DNA of 37,306 nt from Acidobacteriales bacterium 13_2_20CM_55_8. GTDB lineage: Bacteria > Acidobacteriota > Terriglobia > Terriglobales > Acidobacteriaceae. The stretch covers positions 1,185 to 38,490 of the forward strand of contig MNDG01000003.1 in the NCBI GenBank assembly GCA_001914815.1, in the 5' to 3' direction. The notes below the pieces were generated by a model that did no database searches, was not told the DNA's origin, and was given only the letters and a program-made list of their open reading frames with translations. Below, in pieces: positions 6,452 through 13,529 of the stretch (position 1 is its first letter; each line of letters opens with the position of its first letter). Both the position numbers and the translations under genes were made by a program.

Positions 6452-9172
6452 TCAACGATTCAAAAGCTTACTGAGGTAGCGATTGTCGTAAAACTTCGTG
6501 CTGTTCTGAACGAATTCCAGGACGCGATGCATCTTGTCCCGCCCTTCACGATTCATATCGTTGAAGCGGACAGCGATACCGGATCCAGGATCGATACGCA
6601 CTACGCTGCCTTCGGCCTGCATCTTGCCATCATCGATAGAGAAAATCAGCTTGAGCTTGGAACCTGCGGGCATGATGGCGCTGGTTTCCACGAAGCAGCC
6701 TCCCAGACTCATGTCGGTTAAGTTGGCGAGCAGCGGGGCCTCCGAGCCATGCGGCTGCAACTCGATGGTGACGCGGCATTTCATGCGTGGATAGATCCTG
6801 CGGTTTTTGCGCGAGGGCTGTTGCTGCTTCTCGATGTACATGCGGCGATCGGCTTCGGCCAGCAGTTCCTCCGCATCCTGTCCATCCTTGGGATACAAAG
6901 CTTGTCCCACACTTAGCGAGAGAATGTCTTCGCCACAAACTTCGTGTCCAGCATGCTTGGCCAGTTCCCGCAGTTGGTCCGCTTTCTTGGCGACGGTTTC
7001 CGGCGGCAGGCCGGGAGCAACGACTACGAATTCGTCTCCACCCATACGGGCCACGTAGTCGTACTCTCGGCAGCTGTCTTTCAAAGCCACAGCAAAGAGG
7101 CGAAGGACGCGATTGCCCTCTAAATGGCCGAAGCGATCGTTAATCTGCTTGAACCCGTCCATATCGCAGACCATGACGGTGAGGGAGGACGTATCGCGCT
7201 TGCAGCGGGCTAATTCCCGGTCGAGTTGCAGGAATAACGAACGCGCGTTGGGCAGTCCGGTGAGATAGTCGGTGGTGGCTGAACTTTCCGCCTGTTCATA
7301 TTTCAGCGCGTTCTCCACTGCCAGCGCCATCTTAGAGCTGATAGCCAGCAGGATGCGCAAGTGATCGGAAGTGAACGCGTCTCGCTCTGCGTGATAAACC
7401 GCAAGCACGCCAACCACGCCGGCCAGACCTTCCAAAGGAATTGCCAGAGCGGAACGCAAGGTGCTGAACTTGGTTGGATCGTTCAAGTATCCTGGCTCCA
7501 CCGAAGGATTGCCATTGATGATGGGCTTTTTGTTTTGTGCCACCCACCCGGAAAGGCCCTGCCCTAGCGGAATGCGCAGCGACGCGAACAAACGGAAGTT
7601 GTCGCCATTGACGTACTCGGGGATCAGTTCGACATTTCGCTTGACGTAAATGGCAATCGCGTCGTAAGGAACTAGACGGCGCAATTTCAAGGAAAAGACG
7701 GACAGAGTTTCGCCCAGGCTCAGCGAAGCTCCCAAATCCTGGCTGAGCTCGAATAGAGTCTGCGCTTCCTGCCGCGCAGCCGCGATGGAGGAAAGGAAGT
7801 TGGCTTCCTGACCGGGTGCGTCTTTTACCGAGATGTCTTCAAATCCCGCGGCTGGGGCCAATCCCCGTTCGACCTTGACGTCGGTGGACAATTTGGACGC
7901 GACTTCATGTCCGAATTGATCTTCCACCAATTTTTCCAGGTGAAGGTAACGCTTCTGCAGGACGTCCACTACTTTTGGATCAAACGCTTTGGCCGATTCC
8001 GCCGACAATCGCTGGATCACTTCTTCCAGCGGCAAAGCCCTGCGATATTGGCGGTCCGAGGCCAGGGCGTCCAGATAATCCACCGCGGAGAGAATGCGCG
8101 CACCGATCGGGATTTCTTCACCTCTGAGTCCGAAGGGATATCCGGTGCCATCCCACTTCTCGTGGTGGGCCCGCACAATCGGTACAACCGGATAGGGGAA
8201 TCGCACCCGCTCCAAAATTTCAGCCCCGACGACGGGGTGAATTTTCATCTTCTCGAATTCTTCCGGCGTCAATCGCCCGGGTTTGGAGATGATGTGCTCC
8301 GGCACGGCCAGTTTGCCAATGTCGTGCAGGAGCGCGGCAGCGTGCAGGGCTTCCATTTCTCCGGGAGTCACATTCAACTCTTTAGCTACTTCAATGGCGT
8401 ACACCCGCACCCGCTGCAAGTGGTCGTGAGTAGTGTGATCCTTGGCTTCGATGGCCAAAGCCAGCGCCTCAATAGTTCGCAGGTGGAGGTTTGCCATCTC
8501 CTCGACGTGGCGCTTCTCGTCTTCCAGTTTGCCGAGGTAGAGACGGTAAGAACGGTAGATCAGGTAAATGACCGGCACTACCAGCAGCGACGCTTGCCAG
8601 CCAAATTTTCCATTCAACCAGCCCACCACGCCCGCGAGCCCGGCGCCGACCAGGTAATAAGGGAACGACCAGAAATAACACTCCACCCAGATTCGCCTTA
8701 GCGATTTGCCCTCAGTGAGCGAGATGACGGCGGCAATGGAACCGGTGTTGGCCACAAAGTACGTACTGGCGGCAACGATCAGCACCAGGGGGTGGGTGTG
8801 TGGGGGCCAGTGGCTGAAGGCTATGTGATACACGTCATAGGCCACGGCAATCGAGAAAGCGCTCGCGCAGATATTGAACGTCACCTGAATCGCGCTGGGG
8901 CGATCACGATAAAAACACTGCACCAAGATGGCGGCAGTGCCGAGGACGAGAGTCTCAGTAAAGCTCAGCTCCAAAATGCCCAAAAGGATGAAGAGGAAAT
9001 TGACGGACATGGTGCCGGTAATTCCCGGCAGGTTGACTTTGAGGCGTGACGCCAGAAGAGCGATTAACAGGTAACAAATGAACTGAGCCGTAACGACAAG
9101 GCTGATGAGCAGCTTGGCGCCCGGGGTCAAGTCTCTCCAATTCTGAGAGCGGTTAACCACGTCCCTCCGCAT
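6452..9172 (-). CDS. Membrane c-di-GMP enzyme: HD-GYP, GAF, GGDEF and PilZ domains
   Basis: A 906-residue multidomain protein. Residues about 20-212 hold around six membrane segments. An HD-GYP phosphodiesterase follows, with HD at 283-284 and HHEKWDGTGYP at 336-346, all expected metal ligands present. A GAF domain covers about 465-620. The diguanylate cyclase domain has the intact GGDEF at 711-715 and an I-site RxxD at 702-705, exactly five residues upstream, so product inhibition is likely. A PilZ domain (about 788-890) closes the protein, with RxxxxR-type basic start near 791 and D820-x-S-x-x-G. It can thus in principle make, break and bind c-di-GMP. It is the first gene of the peptide-transporter operon and is divergent from the subtilase. 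The start is either ATG 9172 or a GTG four codons later. Confidence 0.9.
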   Translation of the reverse strand: MRRDVVNRSQNWRDLTPGAKLLISLVVTAQFICYLLIALLASRLKVNLPGITGTMSVNFLFILLGILELSFTETLVLGTAAILVQCFYRDRPSAIQVTFNICASAFSIAVAYDVYHIAFSHWPPHTHPLVLIVAASTYFVANTGSIAAVISLTEGKSLRRIWVECYFWSFPYYLVGAGLAGVVGWLNGKFGWQASLLVVPVIYLIYRSYRLYLGKLEDEKRHVEEMANLHLRTIEALALAIEAKDHTTHDHLQRVRVYAIEVAKELNVTPGEMEALHAAALLHDIGKLAVPEHIISKPGRLTPEEFEKMKIHPVVGAEILERVRFPYPVVPIVRAHHEKWDGTGYPFGLRGEEIPIGARILSAVDYLDALASDRQYRRALPLEEVIQRLSAESAKAFDPKVVDVLQKRYLHLEKLVEDQFGHEVASKLSTDVKVERGLAPAAGFEDISVKDAPGQEANFLSSIAAARQEAQTLFELSQDLGASLSLGETLSVFSLKLRRLVPYDAIAIYVKRNVELIPEYVNGDNFRLFASLRIPLGQGLSGWVAQNKKPIINGNPSVEPGYLNDPTKFSTLRSALAIPLEGLAGVVGVLAVYHAERDAFTSDHLRILLAISSKMALAVENALKYEQAESSATTDYLTGLPNARSLFLQLDRELARCKRDTSSLTVMVCDMDGFKQINDRFGHLEGNRVLRLFAVALKDSCREYDYVARMGGDEFVVVAPGLPPETVAKKADQLRELAKHAGHEVCGEDILSLSVGQALYPKDGQDAEELLAEADRRMYIEKQQQPSRKNRRIYPRMKCRVTIELQPHGSEAPLLANLTDMSLGGCFVETSAIMPAGSKLKLIFSIDDGKMQAEGSVVRIDPGSGIAVRFNDMNREGRDKMHRVLEFVQNSTKFYDNRYLSKLLNR

Positions 9173-9402
9173 TCATGCTTGCTAACCTGATGTGGAGCTA
9201 TGTCATGTAAGTGATAGCAGCTAACCTACTTCCCGACAATGACTTACGCCGAAAAAGCGAAACTTTGGTAACCAATGGTTCTGGATCCCAAAAGACCAGC
9301 AAATCCGAATCGCGAGGCTGAGCGGACAATCCCAGAGTCAGTGGCCAGTTGCCAGTGAATTCTTTCGCGGGGCGCGGATACCTGACCACTGCACCCTCGG
9401 CC

Positions 9403-9417
9403 AGGACAAACTGTCCT
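9403..9417. promoter_or_regulatory. Palindrome A, candidate operator or enhancer site
   Basis: AGGACAAACTGTCCT is a perfect inverted repeat with 6-bp arms and 3-bp spacer. It shares the core GGACAA-N2-TGTCC with a second palindrome at 9497-9511; the centres are 94 bp apart, about nine helical turns. It lies in the 477-bp divergent region between the c-di-GMP/peptide-transport operon and the subtilase. Relative to the sigma-54-like element downstream it sits where activator sites usually lie. Protein binding is inferred. Confidence 0.5.
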
Positions 9418-9470
9418 CCTTGCGGACATCCTGATTAGATACGGTTGATTCAGCAGGTTGGCGTCTTTCA

Positions 9471-9486
9471 TGGCACAAGAGGGGCA
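9471..9486 (+). promoter_or_regulatory. Candidate sigma-54 (-24/-12) promoter for the subtilase
   Basis: TGGCACAAGAGGGGCA has the strict GG-N10-GC spacing and a perfect TGGCAC -24 half. The -12 half is GGGCA where TTGCA is usual, so the match is incomplete. Transcription would start near 9498, leaving a leader of about 150 bases before the subtilase ATG. A sigma-54 activator gene lies downstream at 12048, which raises the prior. No clear sigma-70 box was seen. The rest of 9173-9649 shows no gene. Confidence 0.35.
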
Positions 9487-9496
9487 CAGACCCTGG

Positions 9497-9511
9497 TGGA
9501 CAAGTTGTCCA
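9497..9511. promoter_or_regulatory. Palindrome B, candidate operator
   Basis: TGGACAAGTTGTCCA is an inverted repeat with 7-bp arms around one central base. Its core GGACAA-N2-TGTCC matches palindrome A at 9403-9417. It would overlap the start point of the candidate sigma-54 promoter, a position suited to repression or autoregulation. Two copies of one 15-bp motif in one intergenic region are unlikely to be chance. The bound protein is unknown; the Fis-type helix-turn-helix of the activator at 12048 is one candidate. Confidence 0.5.
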
Positions 9512-9649
9512 AGATCGTTGCCAGGCAATCGTTCGCAACCATCGTCAAATGAATGAGTTAGTGGAATCGGCGGGCTGGAATGAGACCTGCAACTGGAATA
9601 GCGACCAATCTTCTCGGAGTCGGCTGTCTTGCTGTGTGGAGAGTGAAAG

Positions 9650-11473
9650 ATGAAGCAAAAAAACCGAAACGAACGGAGCTTCACCGCCAACACCGTAGGC
9701 AGGTGGACCACGCTCACTGCAGTACTCGTGGTCCTTCTAGGAACGTCCAGTTTCGGATTTGGTCAGGGACATTCGCAGTCCACCCGAGAAAAGGGCAACT
9801 CAAGTGTACGCACCACGCTGTCACCGGAACTTTCTACAATCCTGGCTGGGCTTCAAAATCGGTCTTCGAACCAACGTTTAGACGTGATTGTGCAATTCAA
9901 GCATTCCCCATCCGATAGTCGGATTCAAACGGTGAAAGCTCTGGGCGGAGTTTCGCGCCATCGGCTGAATGTGATTCGCGGTGGCCTGTTTAATCTTACT
10001 GTGAACGGAATCAGGGCTCTGGCCAAGGATCCTGAAGTTGCTTACATCTCGCCCAATCGTTCATTGAATGGAGCGTCCGACTACACCGAAGCCACAGTGG
10101 GCGCGGACGTAGCCCAAAGTTATGGCTGGGACGGCGCCGGAGTGACAGTGGCGGTGATCGATAGTGGTATCAGCAATCACCCCGATCTGCGCGATCCAGT
10201 CTCAGGCCAATCGCGGGTGGTATACAGCGAGAGTTTTGTCCCCGGCACCGATGCCAGTGACCAATACGGCCACGGTACACACGTCGCCGGCATCCTCGCC
10301 GGCAATGGAACGCAATCAGGTGGTCCGAGCAATTCTTCAAGAATCTACGGCGTTGCTCCCAGCGTCAAGCTGGTTAACCTGAAGGTCCTGGACGTGAATG
10401 GACGAGGGCAGGATTCCTATGTCATCGCGGCCCTGCAACGCGCCGTAGTGCTTAAAGACACATACGGCATTCGTATCGTCAACTTGTCATTGGGACGACC
10501 AGTATTCGAAAGTTACACTCAGGATCCACTCTGCCAAGCAGTGGAAGCGGCTTGGCAAGCTGGATTGATCGTGATTGTGGCGGCTGGAAATGACGGCCGC
10601 AGAAATACTTACGGCATGCACGGCTACGGCACAGTTGCAGCTCCAGGCAATGATCCCTATGTAATTACTGTCGGTGCAATGAATGCCAAGAATACTGCTA
10701 ACCCGGCAGATGATGTCATCACCACTTACAGTTCGAAGGGGCCCACGATGTTGGATCACGTCGTGAAACCCGACCTGGTTGCTCCCGGCAACCGCATCGC
10801 CTCGCTGCTCGTGCCTAGAAGCACGCTGGATCTGAAGTTGCCGAGCAATGAAGTATCGCCGCCAAGTTACGGAGGCAATTTTTGGAGCCCGAAATCGTAC
10901 TTCATCCTGAGCGGCACGAGTATGGCGACACCAGTGGTAAGTGGAGCCGCCGCACTGATGCTAGAGCAGGACAGCAGTCTCACCCCGGATCTGGTGAAGG
11001 CCCGCCTGATGAAGACTGCCGATAAGGTCTTTCCCGTAAGCTCGAGACTTACCGTCGGAAGCATCACCGACGATTATCAATACGACATTTTCACGGTGGG
11101 CGCGGGTTATCTCGACATTCCTGGCGCCTTAGCGAATAACGACACGGTGACGGGTACCGCGCTCTCGCCGATCGCGGTACGCGATTCTTCCGGCACTGTC
11201 TCTCTTGTGGCCGATGCCTCTTCCGTCTGGAGTAACTCCGTGATCTGGGGTAACTCCGTGATCTGGGAAAGTTCAGTCATCTGGGGAAACGCTTTGGTTA
11301 GCGGAACCTCGGTGATCTGGGGGAATTCAGTAGTGTGGGGCAACGCCACACTGGATGGCTGCAGCGTAATCTGGGGCAGCTCGGTTATTTGGGGCTCTAC
11401 AGTCGGCGCAACCGACGCAGGAAATGATGCCCTGAGCATTGACGGGGGCGGAGACGACGACGAGTTACCATGA
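9650..11473 (+). CDS. Secreted subtilisin-like serine protease with W-G hexapeptide repeats
   Basis: A 607-residue S8 family peptidase. It has a signal peptide (hydrophobic core about residues 20-36, FGFGQG cleavage region), an I9-type propeptide (about 75-140), and a complete catalytic domain: Asp171 in VAVIDSGI, His208 in HGTHVAG, Asn314 in VAAGNDG as oxyanion residue and Ser424 in SGTSMATP. After residue 524 the fold changes to a run of six-residue units of the form N-S-V-I-W-G up to residue 582, ending in an acidic tail GGGDDDELP. ATG 9650 has GGAG eight bases upstream. The enzyme should act in the periplasm or outside. Two mini-ORFs ending in VWGS follow, 84 bp downstream, probably on the same transcript. 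The substrate is unknown; the repeat may anchor, dock or be processed. Confidence 0.92.
   Translation: MKQKNRNERSFTANTVGRWTTLTAVLVVLLGTSSFGFGQGHSQSTREKGNSSVRTTLSPELSTILAGLQNRSSNQRLDVIVQFKHSPSDSRIQTVKALGGVSRHRLNVIRGGLFNLTVNGIRALAKDPEVAYISPNRSLNGASDYTEATVGADVAQSYGWDGAGVTVAVIDSGISNHPDLRDPVSGQSRVVYSESFVPGTDASDQYGHGTHVAGILAGNGTQSGGPSNSSRIYGVAPSVKLVNLKVLDVNGRGQDSYVIAALQRAVVLKDTYGIRIVNLSLGRPVFESYTQDPLCQAVEAAWQAGLIVIVAAGNDGRRNTYGMHGYGTVAAPGNDPYVITVGAMNAKNTANPADDVITTYSSKGPTMLDHVVKPDLVAPGNRIASLLVPRSTLDLKLPSNEVSPPSYGGNFWSPKSYFILSGTSMATPVVSGAAALMLEQDSSLTPDLVKARLMKTADKVFPVSSRLTVGSITDDYQYDIFTVGAGYLDIPGALANNDTVTGTALSPIAVRDSSGTVSLVADASSVWSNSVIWGNSVIWESSVIWGNALVSGTSVIWGNSVVWGNATLDGCSVIWGSSVIWGSTVGATDAGNDALSIDGGGDDDELP
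11234..11395 (+). repeat. 18-bp / hexapeptide repeat coding for NSVIWG-type units
   Basis: Nine consecutive six-codon units (residues 529-582 of the subtilase): NSVIWG, NSVIWE, SSVIWG, NALVSG, TSVIWG, NSVVWG, NATLDG, CSVIWG, SSVIWG, preceded by a partial SVWS unit. Trp recurs every six residues in seven units. Synonymous codons differ from unit to unit, so the pattern is kept at protein level and is not a recent DNA expansion. The six-residue period with V at a fixed position resembles beta-helical hexapeptide repeats; that fold is inference. Confidence 0.85.
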
Positions 11474-11557
11474 CCGGTCGGCACGCCCGGTTGATGATTT
11501 GATGAAGCGATAACGACATAAAGACTTGAAGATTAACCGCAGGGTGAGGAGAAGGGC

Positions 11558-11659
11558 ATGAAAAACAGAATTAGCAAATTGGTCTACGGCTTACTGGTTC
11601 CGGCGATCGTCGCACTACTGGCAATCGCATGCAATGCCTCGGCGGTTTGGGGCAGCTAA
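11558..11659 (+). CDS. 33-residue signal-peptide-like mini-protein ending in ASA-VWGS (copy 1)
   Basis: The ORF runs ATG to TAA with AGGAG six bases upstream of the start. The product has a basic start (MKNR, K7), a hydrophobic core (about residues 8-24) and the end NASAVWGS. A-S-A at 27-29 is a textbook signal peptidase I site, so cleavage would leave just VWGS. Cys25 (AIAC) could alternatively be a weak lipobox, giving a lipidated nonapeptide. It lies 84 bp after the subtilase stop and the tail VWGS matches the W-G units of that protease. Copy 2 has the same length and tail but a different hydrophobic core. Function unknown; a secreted peptide signal, a protease ligand or a membrane-anchored tag are possible. 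Confidence 0.7.
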   Translation: MKNRISKLVYGLLVPAIVALLAIACNASAVWGS

Positions 11660-11661
11660 TT

Positions 11662-11679
11662 GCGGAGCATTGGCTCCGT
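11662..11679 (+). other. Hairpin between the two mini-ORFs
   Basis: CGGAGC and GCTCCG (11663-11668 and 11673-11678) form a perfect 6-bp stem with an ATTG loop, extended by a G-T pair, three bases after the stop of mini-ORF 1. No T-run follows, so it is more likely an RNA-stabilising or processing element than a terminator. Confidence 0.4.
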
Positions 11680-11712
11680 CAGAATGGAATAGAACACGGC
11701 AGTGGAGACACT

Positions 11713-11814
11713 ATGAACCGATTCAAGAAACCAGCAATTGCGATTCTTCTACTCACGACGGCGATATTGGCGCTCAGTCTGCTTTCGGCCGCATCGGCGG
11801 TATGGGGTAGCTAA
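11713..11814 (+). CDS. 33-residue signal-peptide-like mini-protein ending in ASA-VWGS (copy 2)
   Basis: The second mini-ORF begins at ATG 11713, with GGAG five bases upstream, and ends in TAA. It has the same 33-residue length as copy 1: basic MNRFKK, a hydrophobic core (about residues 8-25) and SAASAVWGS. A-S-A at 27-29 again places signal peptidase I cleavage four residues from the end. There is no Cys, so lipidation is excluded here and simple release of VWGS is the more direct reading. The last seven residues are identical to copy 1 while the hydrophobic cores differ, so selection seems to act on the tail and on having a signal peptide. A longer in-frame start at 11629 exists but overlaps copy 1 and has no comparable ribosome site. 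Confidence 0.7.
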   Translation: MNRFKKPAIAILLLTTAILALSLLSAASAVWGS

Positions 11815-11863
11815 CAGATTGGGGTGGCTTGCACGATCCGGCCAGTCACCAGCCTGGCGGGCT

Positions 11864-11877
11864 CTGTCCGGCGACAG
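11864..11877 (+). terminator. Weak hairpin after the mini-ORFs
   Basis: CTGTC-CGGC-GACAG forms a 5-bp stem with a 4-base loop, followed only by a short CTT. A second small inverted repeat GCCAG/CTGGC lies just before (11841-11857). This may end or attenuate the subtilase transcript. The 233-bp gap 11815-12047 holds no other recognised element. Confidence 0.3.
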
Positions 11878-12047
11878 CTTACACTTGTTCGAACCTGCGT
11901 TCTAGTCCACGTTATCTCGCCTATCATCGAATCTGATTCGGACCCGGCCACACGGAAGTAACCTTTTCACGACCTTCAACAACATGCTAAAGAAGGTGCG
12001 GGGATTGGCGCGCCTCGGTGGGATAACTGCGCCTTTGTCTTCAACCC

Positions 12048-13379
12048 ATGAAACCGGCCGCCGAGATGCAACTCGTGGACGGGACCACTGCCGTGGTTCG
12101 CAGCGAAATCATGCGCAAGCTCATGGCCATGGTGGAACGTGTGGCCCAGCAGGACGCCGCGGTTTTGATTGTCGGTGAGACAGGCAGCGGCAAGGAAATG
12201 GTGGCCAAAGCCATCCATCAACATTCACTTCGTTGCGGCAAACCTTTTGTGGACGTAAATTGCGCTGCGCTTCCCGAACATCTGGTAGAAAGCGAATTGT
12301 TCGGGTACGAGAAGGGCGCTTTCAGCGGAGCTGACGTCACCAAGCCAGGGTTGTTTGAAATGTCGGACCAGGGAACGCTGTTGCTCGATGAAATTGGGGA
12401 ACTCGACGGCAAAGTTCAAGCAAAACTGCTTCGTGTGCTGGATGGAGTTGCCTACTATCGCCTAGGCGGCAGCCGGAAGGTTACGGTGAACGTACGCGTT
12501 ATCGCTGCCACGAATCGTGATCTGGAACAGGAAGTACAGGCCGGCAAATTCCGCCGTGATCTATACCATCGTCTCACCCAATTCCAGTTGCAGGTGCCAC
12601 CGTTACGAGAGCGTCTGGAGGATATCTCCGCCCTTGCGGAATTTTTTCTGCGCCAGCATGCTCCTTCGGCCAAATTCAGTGACGAAGCAATGCAAGCGCT
12701 TTTGCATTATCCCTGGCCGGGGAACGTGCGCGAACTGAAGAACGTGATTTTCAAAGCCGCCATGCATGCCAAGCCCGGCACCCGGGAGATCCGCGCCAGC
12801 GATCTTCCCGCCTCGGTTTGTGGCGCGCCGGAGATTTCTACCGCTGCCGCTTTTCAAGGGAATCTGGACGACATGGAAAAGCAAATGATCTTCCAGACTC
12901 TCGCTCGCACTGCAGGTAACCAGGCGAAAGCGGCCGAGCAACTGGGAATTTCCGGCCGTACCTTGCGGCGGAAATTAGCCAAGTACGAAAAACAGCAGAC
13001 AGCAGACGGCTCCCAAACGGCTTTGGGCACGCTCAGCGCTCCGCAGCAGCGTTATTTCCGCGTAACCCTGGACGTCCCAGTAATGCTTCAAGTGGACGGA
13101 GTACAGATAGAAGCCACTAGCGTCAACATCAGTTCTGGCGGACTCGCCATCAAGACACCGGCGCCTCTTTCCCATGGCAACATGATCGAAGTGTCTTTCA
13201 ATCTGCCGGGCACGTCTTCGCCCATTGAATTCAAAGGTAAACTAGCATGGGCCGCAACTGACGGCCTCACTGGTCTGAGCATCGTCGAGATTCATCCCGC
13301 ATTGCAACGCGAACTTCAACAGTGGCTGGTTGACAAAGCTAAGACGGAAGGCTGGGCGGAGGCGCAAGCTACGCATTAG
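12048..13379 (+). CDS. Sigma-54-dependent activator with C-terminal PilZ domain
   Basis: A 443-residue AAA+ enhancer-binding protein. Walker A is GETGSGKE (43-50), the sigma-54 contact loop is GAFSGA (90-95; a known-type variant of GAFTGA), Walker B is LLLDEIGE (111-118), and the arginine region is FRRDLYHRL (168-176). A Fis-type helix-turn-helix lies at 279-311. Past it, where such proteins normally end, is a PilZ domain (about 333-428) with RYFRV and N360-I-S-S-G-G. There is no N-terminal receiver or sensor domain, and an in-frame TAA at 12024 rules out a longer version. The start lacks a clear ribosome site; ATG 12066 is an alternative. It lies after the subtilase and mini-ORFs and may regulate them in response to c-di-GMP, which is inference. 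Confidence 0.9.
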   Translation: MKPAAEMQLVDGTTAVVRSEIMRKLMAMVERVAQQDAAVLIVGETGSGKEMVAKAIHQHSLRCGKPFVDVNCAALPEHLVESELFGYEKGAFSGADVTKPGLFEMSDQGTLLLDEIGELDGKVQAKLLRVLDGVAYYRLGGSRKVTVNVRVIAATNRDLEQEVQAGKFRRDLYHRLTQFQLQVPPLRERLEDISALAEFFLRQHAPSAKFSDEAMQALLHYPWPGNVRELKNVIFKAAMHAKPGTREIRASDLPASVCGAPEISTAAAFQGNLDDMEKQMIFQTLARTAGNQAKAAEQLGISGRTLRRKLAKYEKQQTADGSQTALGTLSAPQQRYFRVTLDVPVMLQVDGVQIEATSVNISSGGLAIKTPAPLSHGNMIEVSFNLPGTSSPIEFKGKLAWAATDGLTGLSIVEIHPALQRELQQWLVDKAKTEGWAEAQATH

Positions 13380-13529
13380 TTCAGCATCTGCCGCTACTTC
13401 TTCTACGTAGCACATCCAAGCGTCGTGCCTACCCCACTTTAATGCAGAATTACAACCGGCCATCGCGAAAATGATGTCGCCCCAGACTGCGGGAATGTCA
13501 TCTAAGGAAAGCAGCCCAGGATCCAGCAC

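Noticed and set aside
7907-8701. 264-codon plus-strand frame
   Set aside because: It is antisense to the HD-GYP region of the c-di-GMP enzyme, His/Gln/Phe-rich, with no ribosome site or motif.
9244-9717. 157-codon minus-strand frame across the divergent regulatory region
   Set aside because: It overlaps the start of the subtilase, has no ribosome site and no domain pattern; the region has regulatory palindromes instead.
11477-11496. Second sigma-54 promoter upstream of the mini-ORFs (CGGCACG...GTTGAT)
   Set aside because: The spacing is one base off and the -12 GC is missing, so the mini-ORFs are better explained by read-through from the subtilase.
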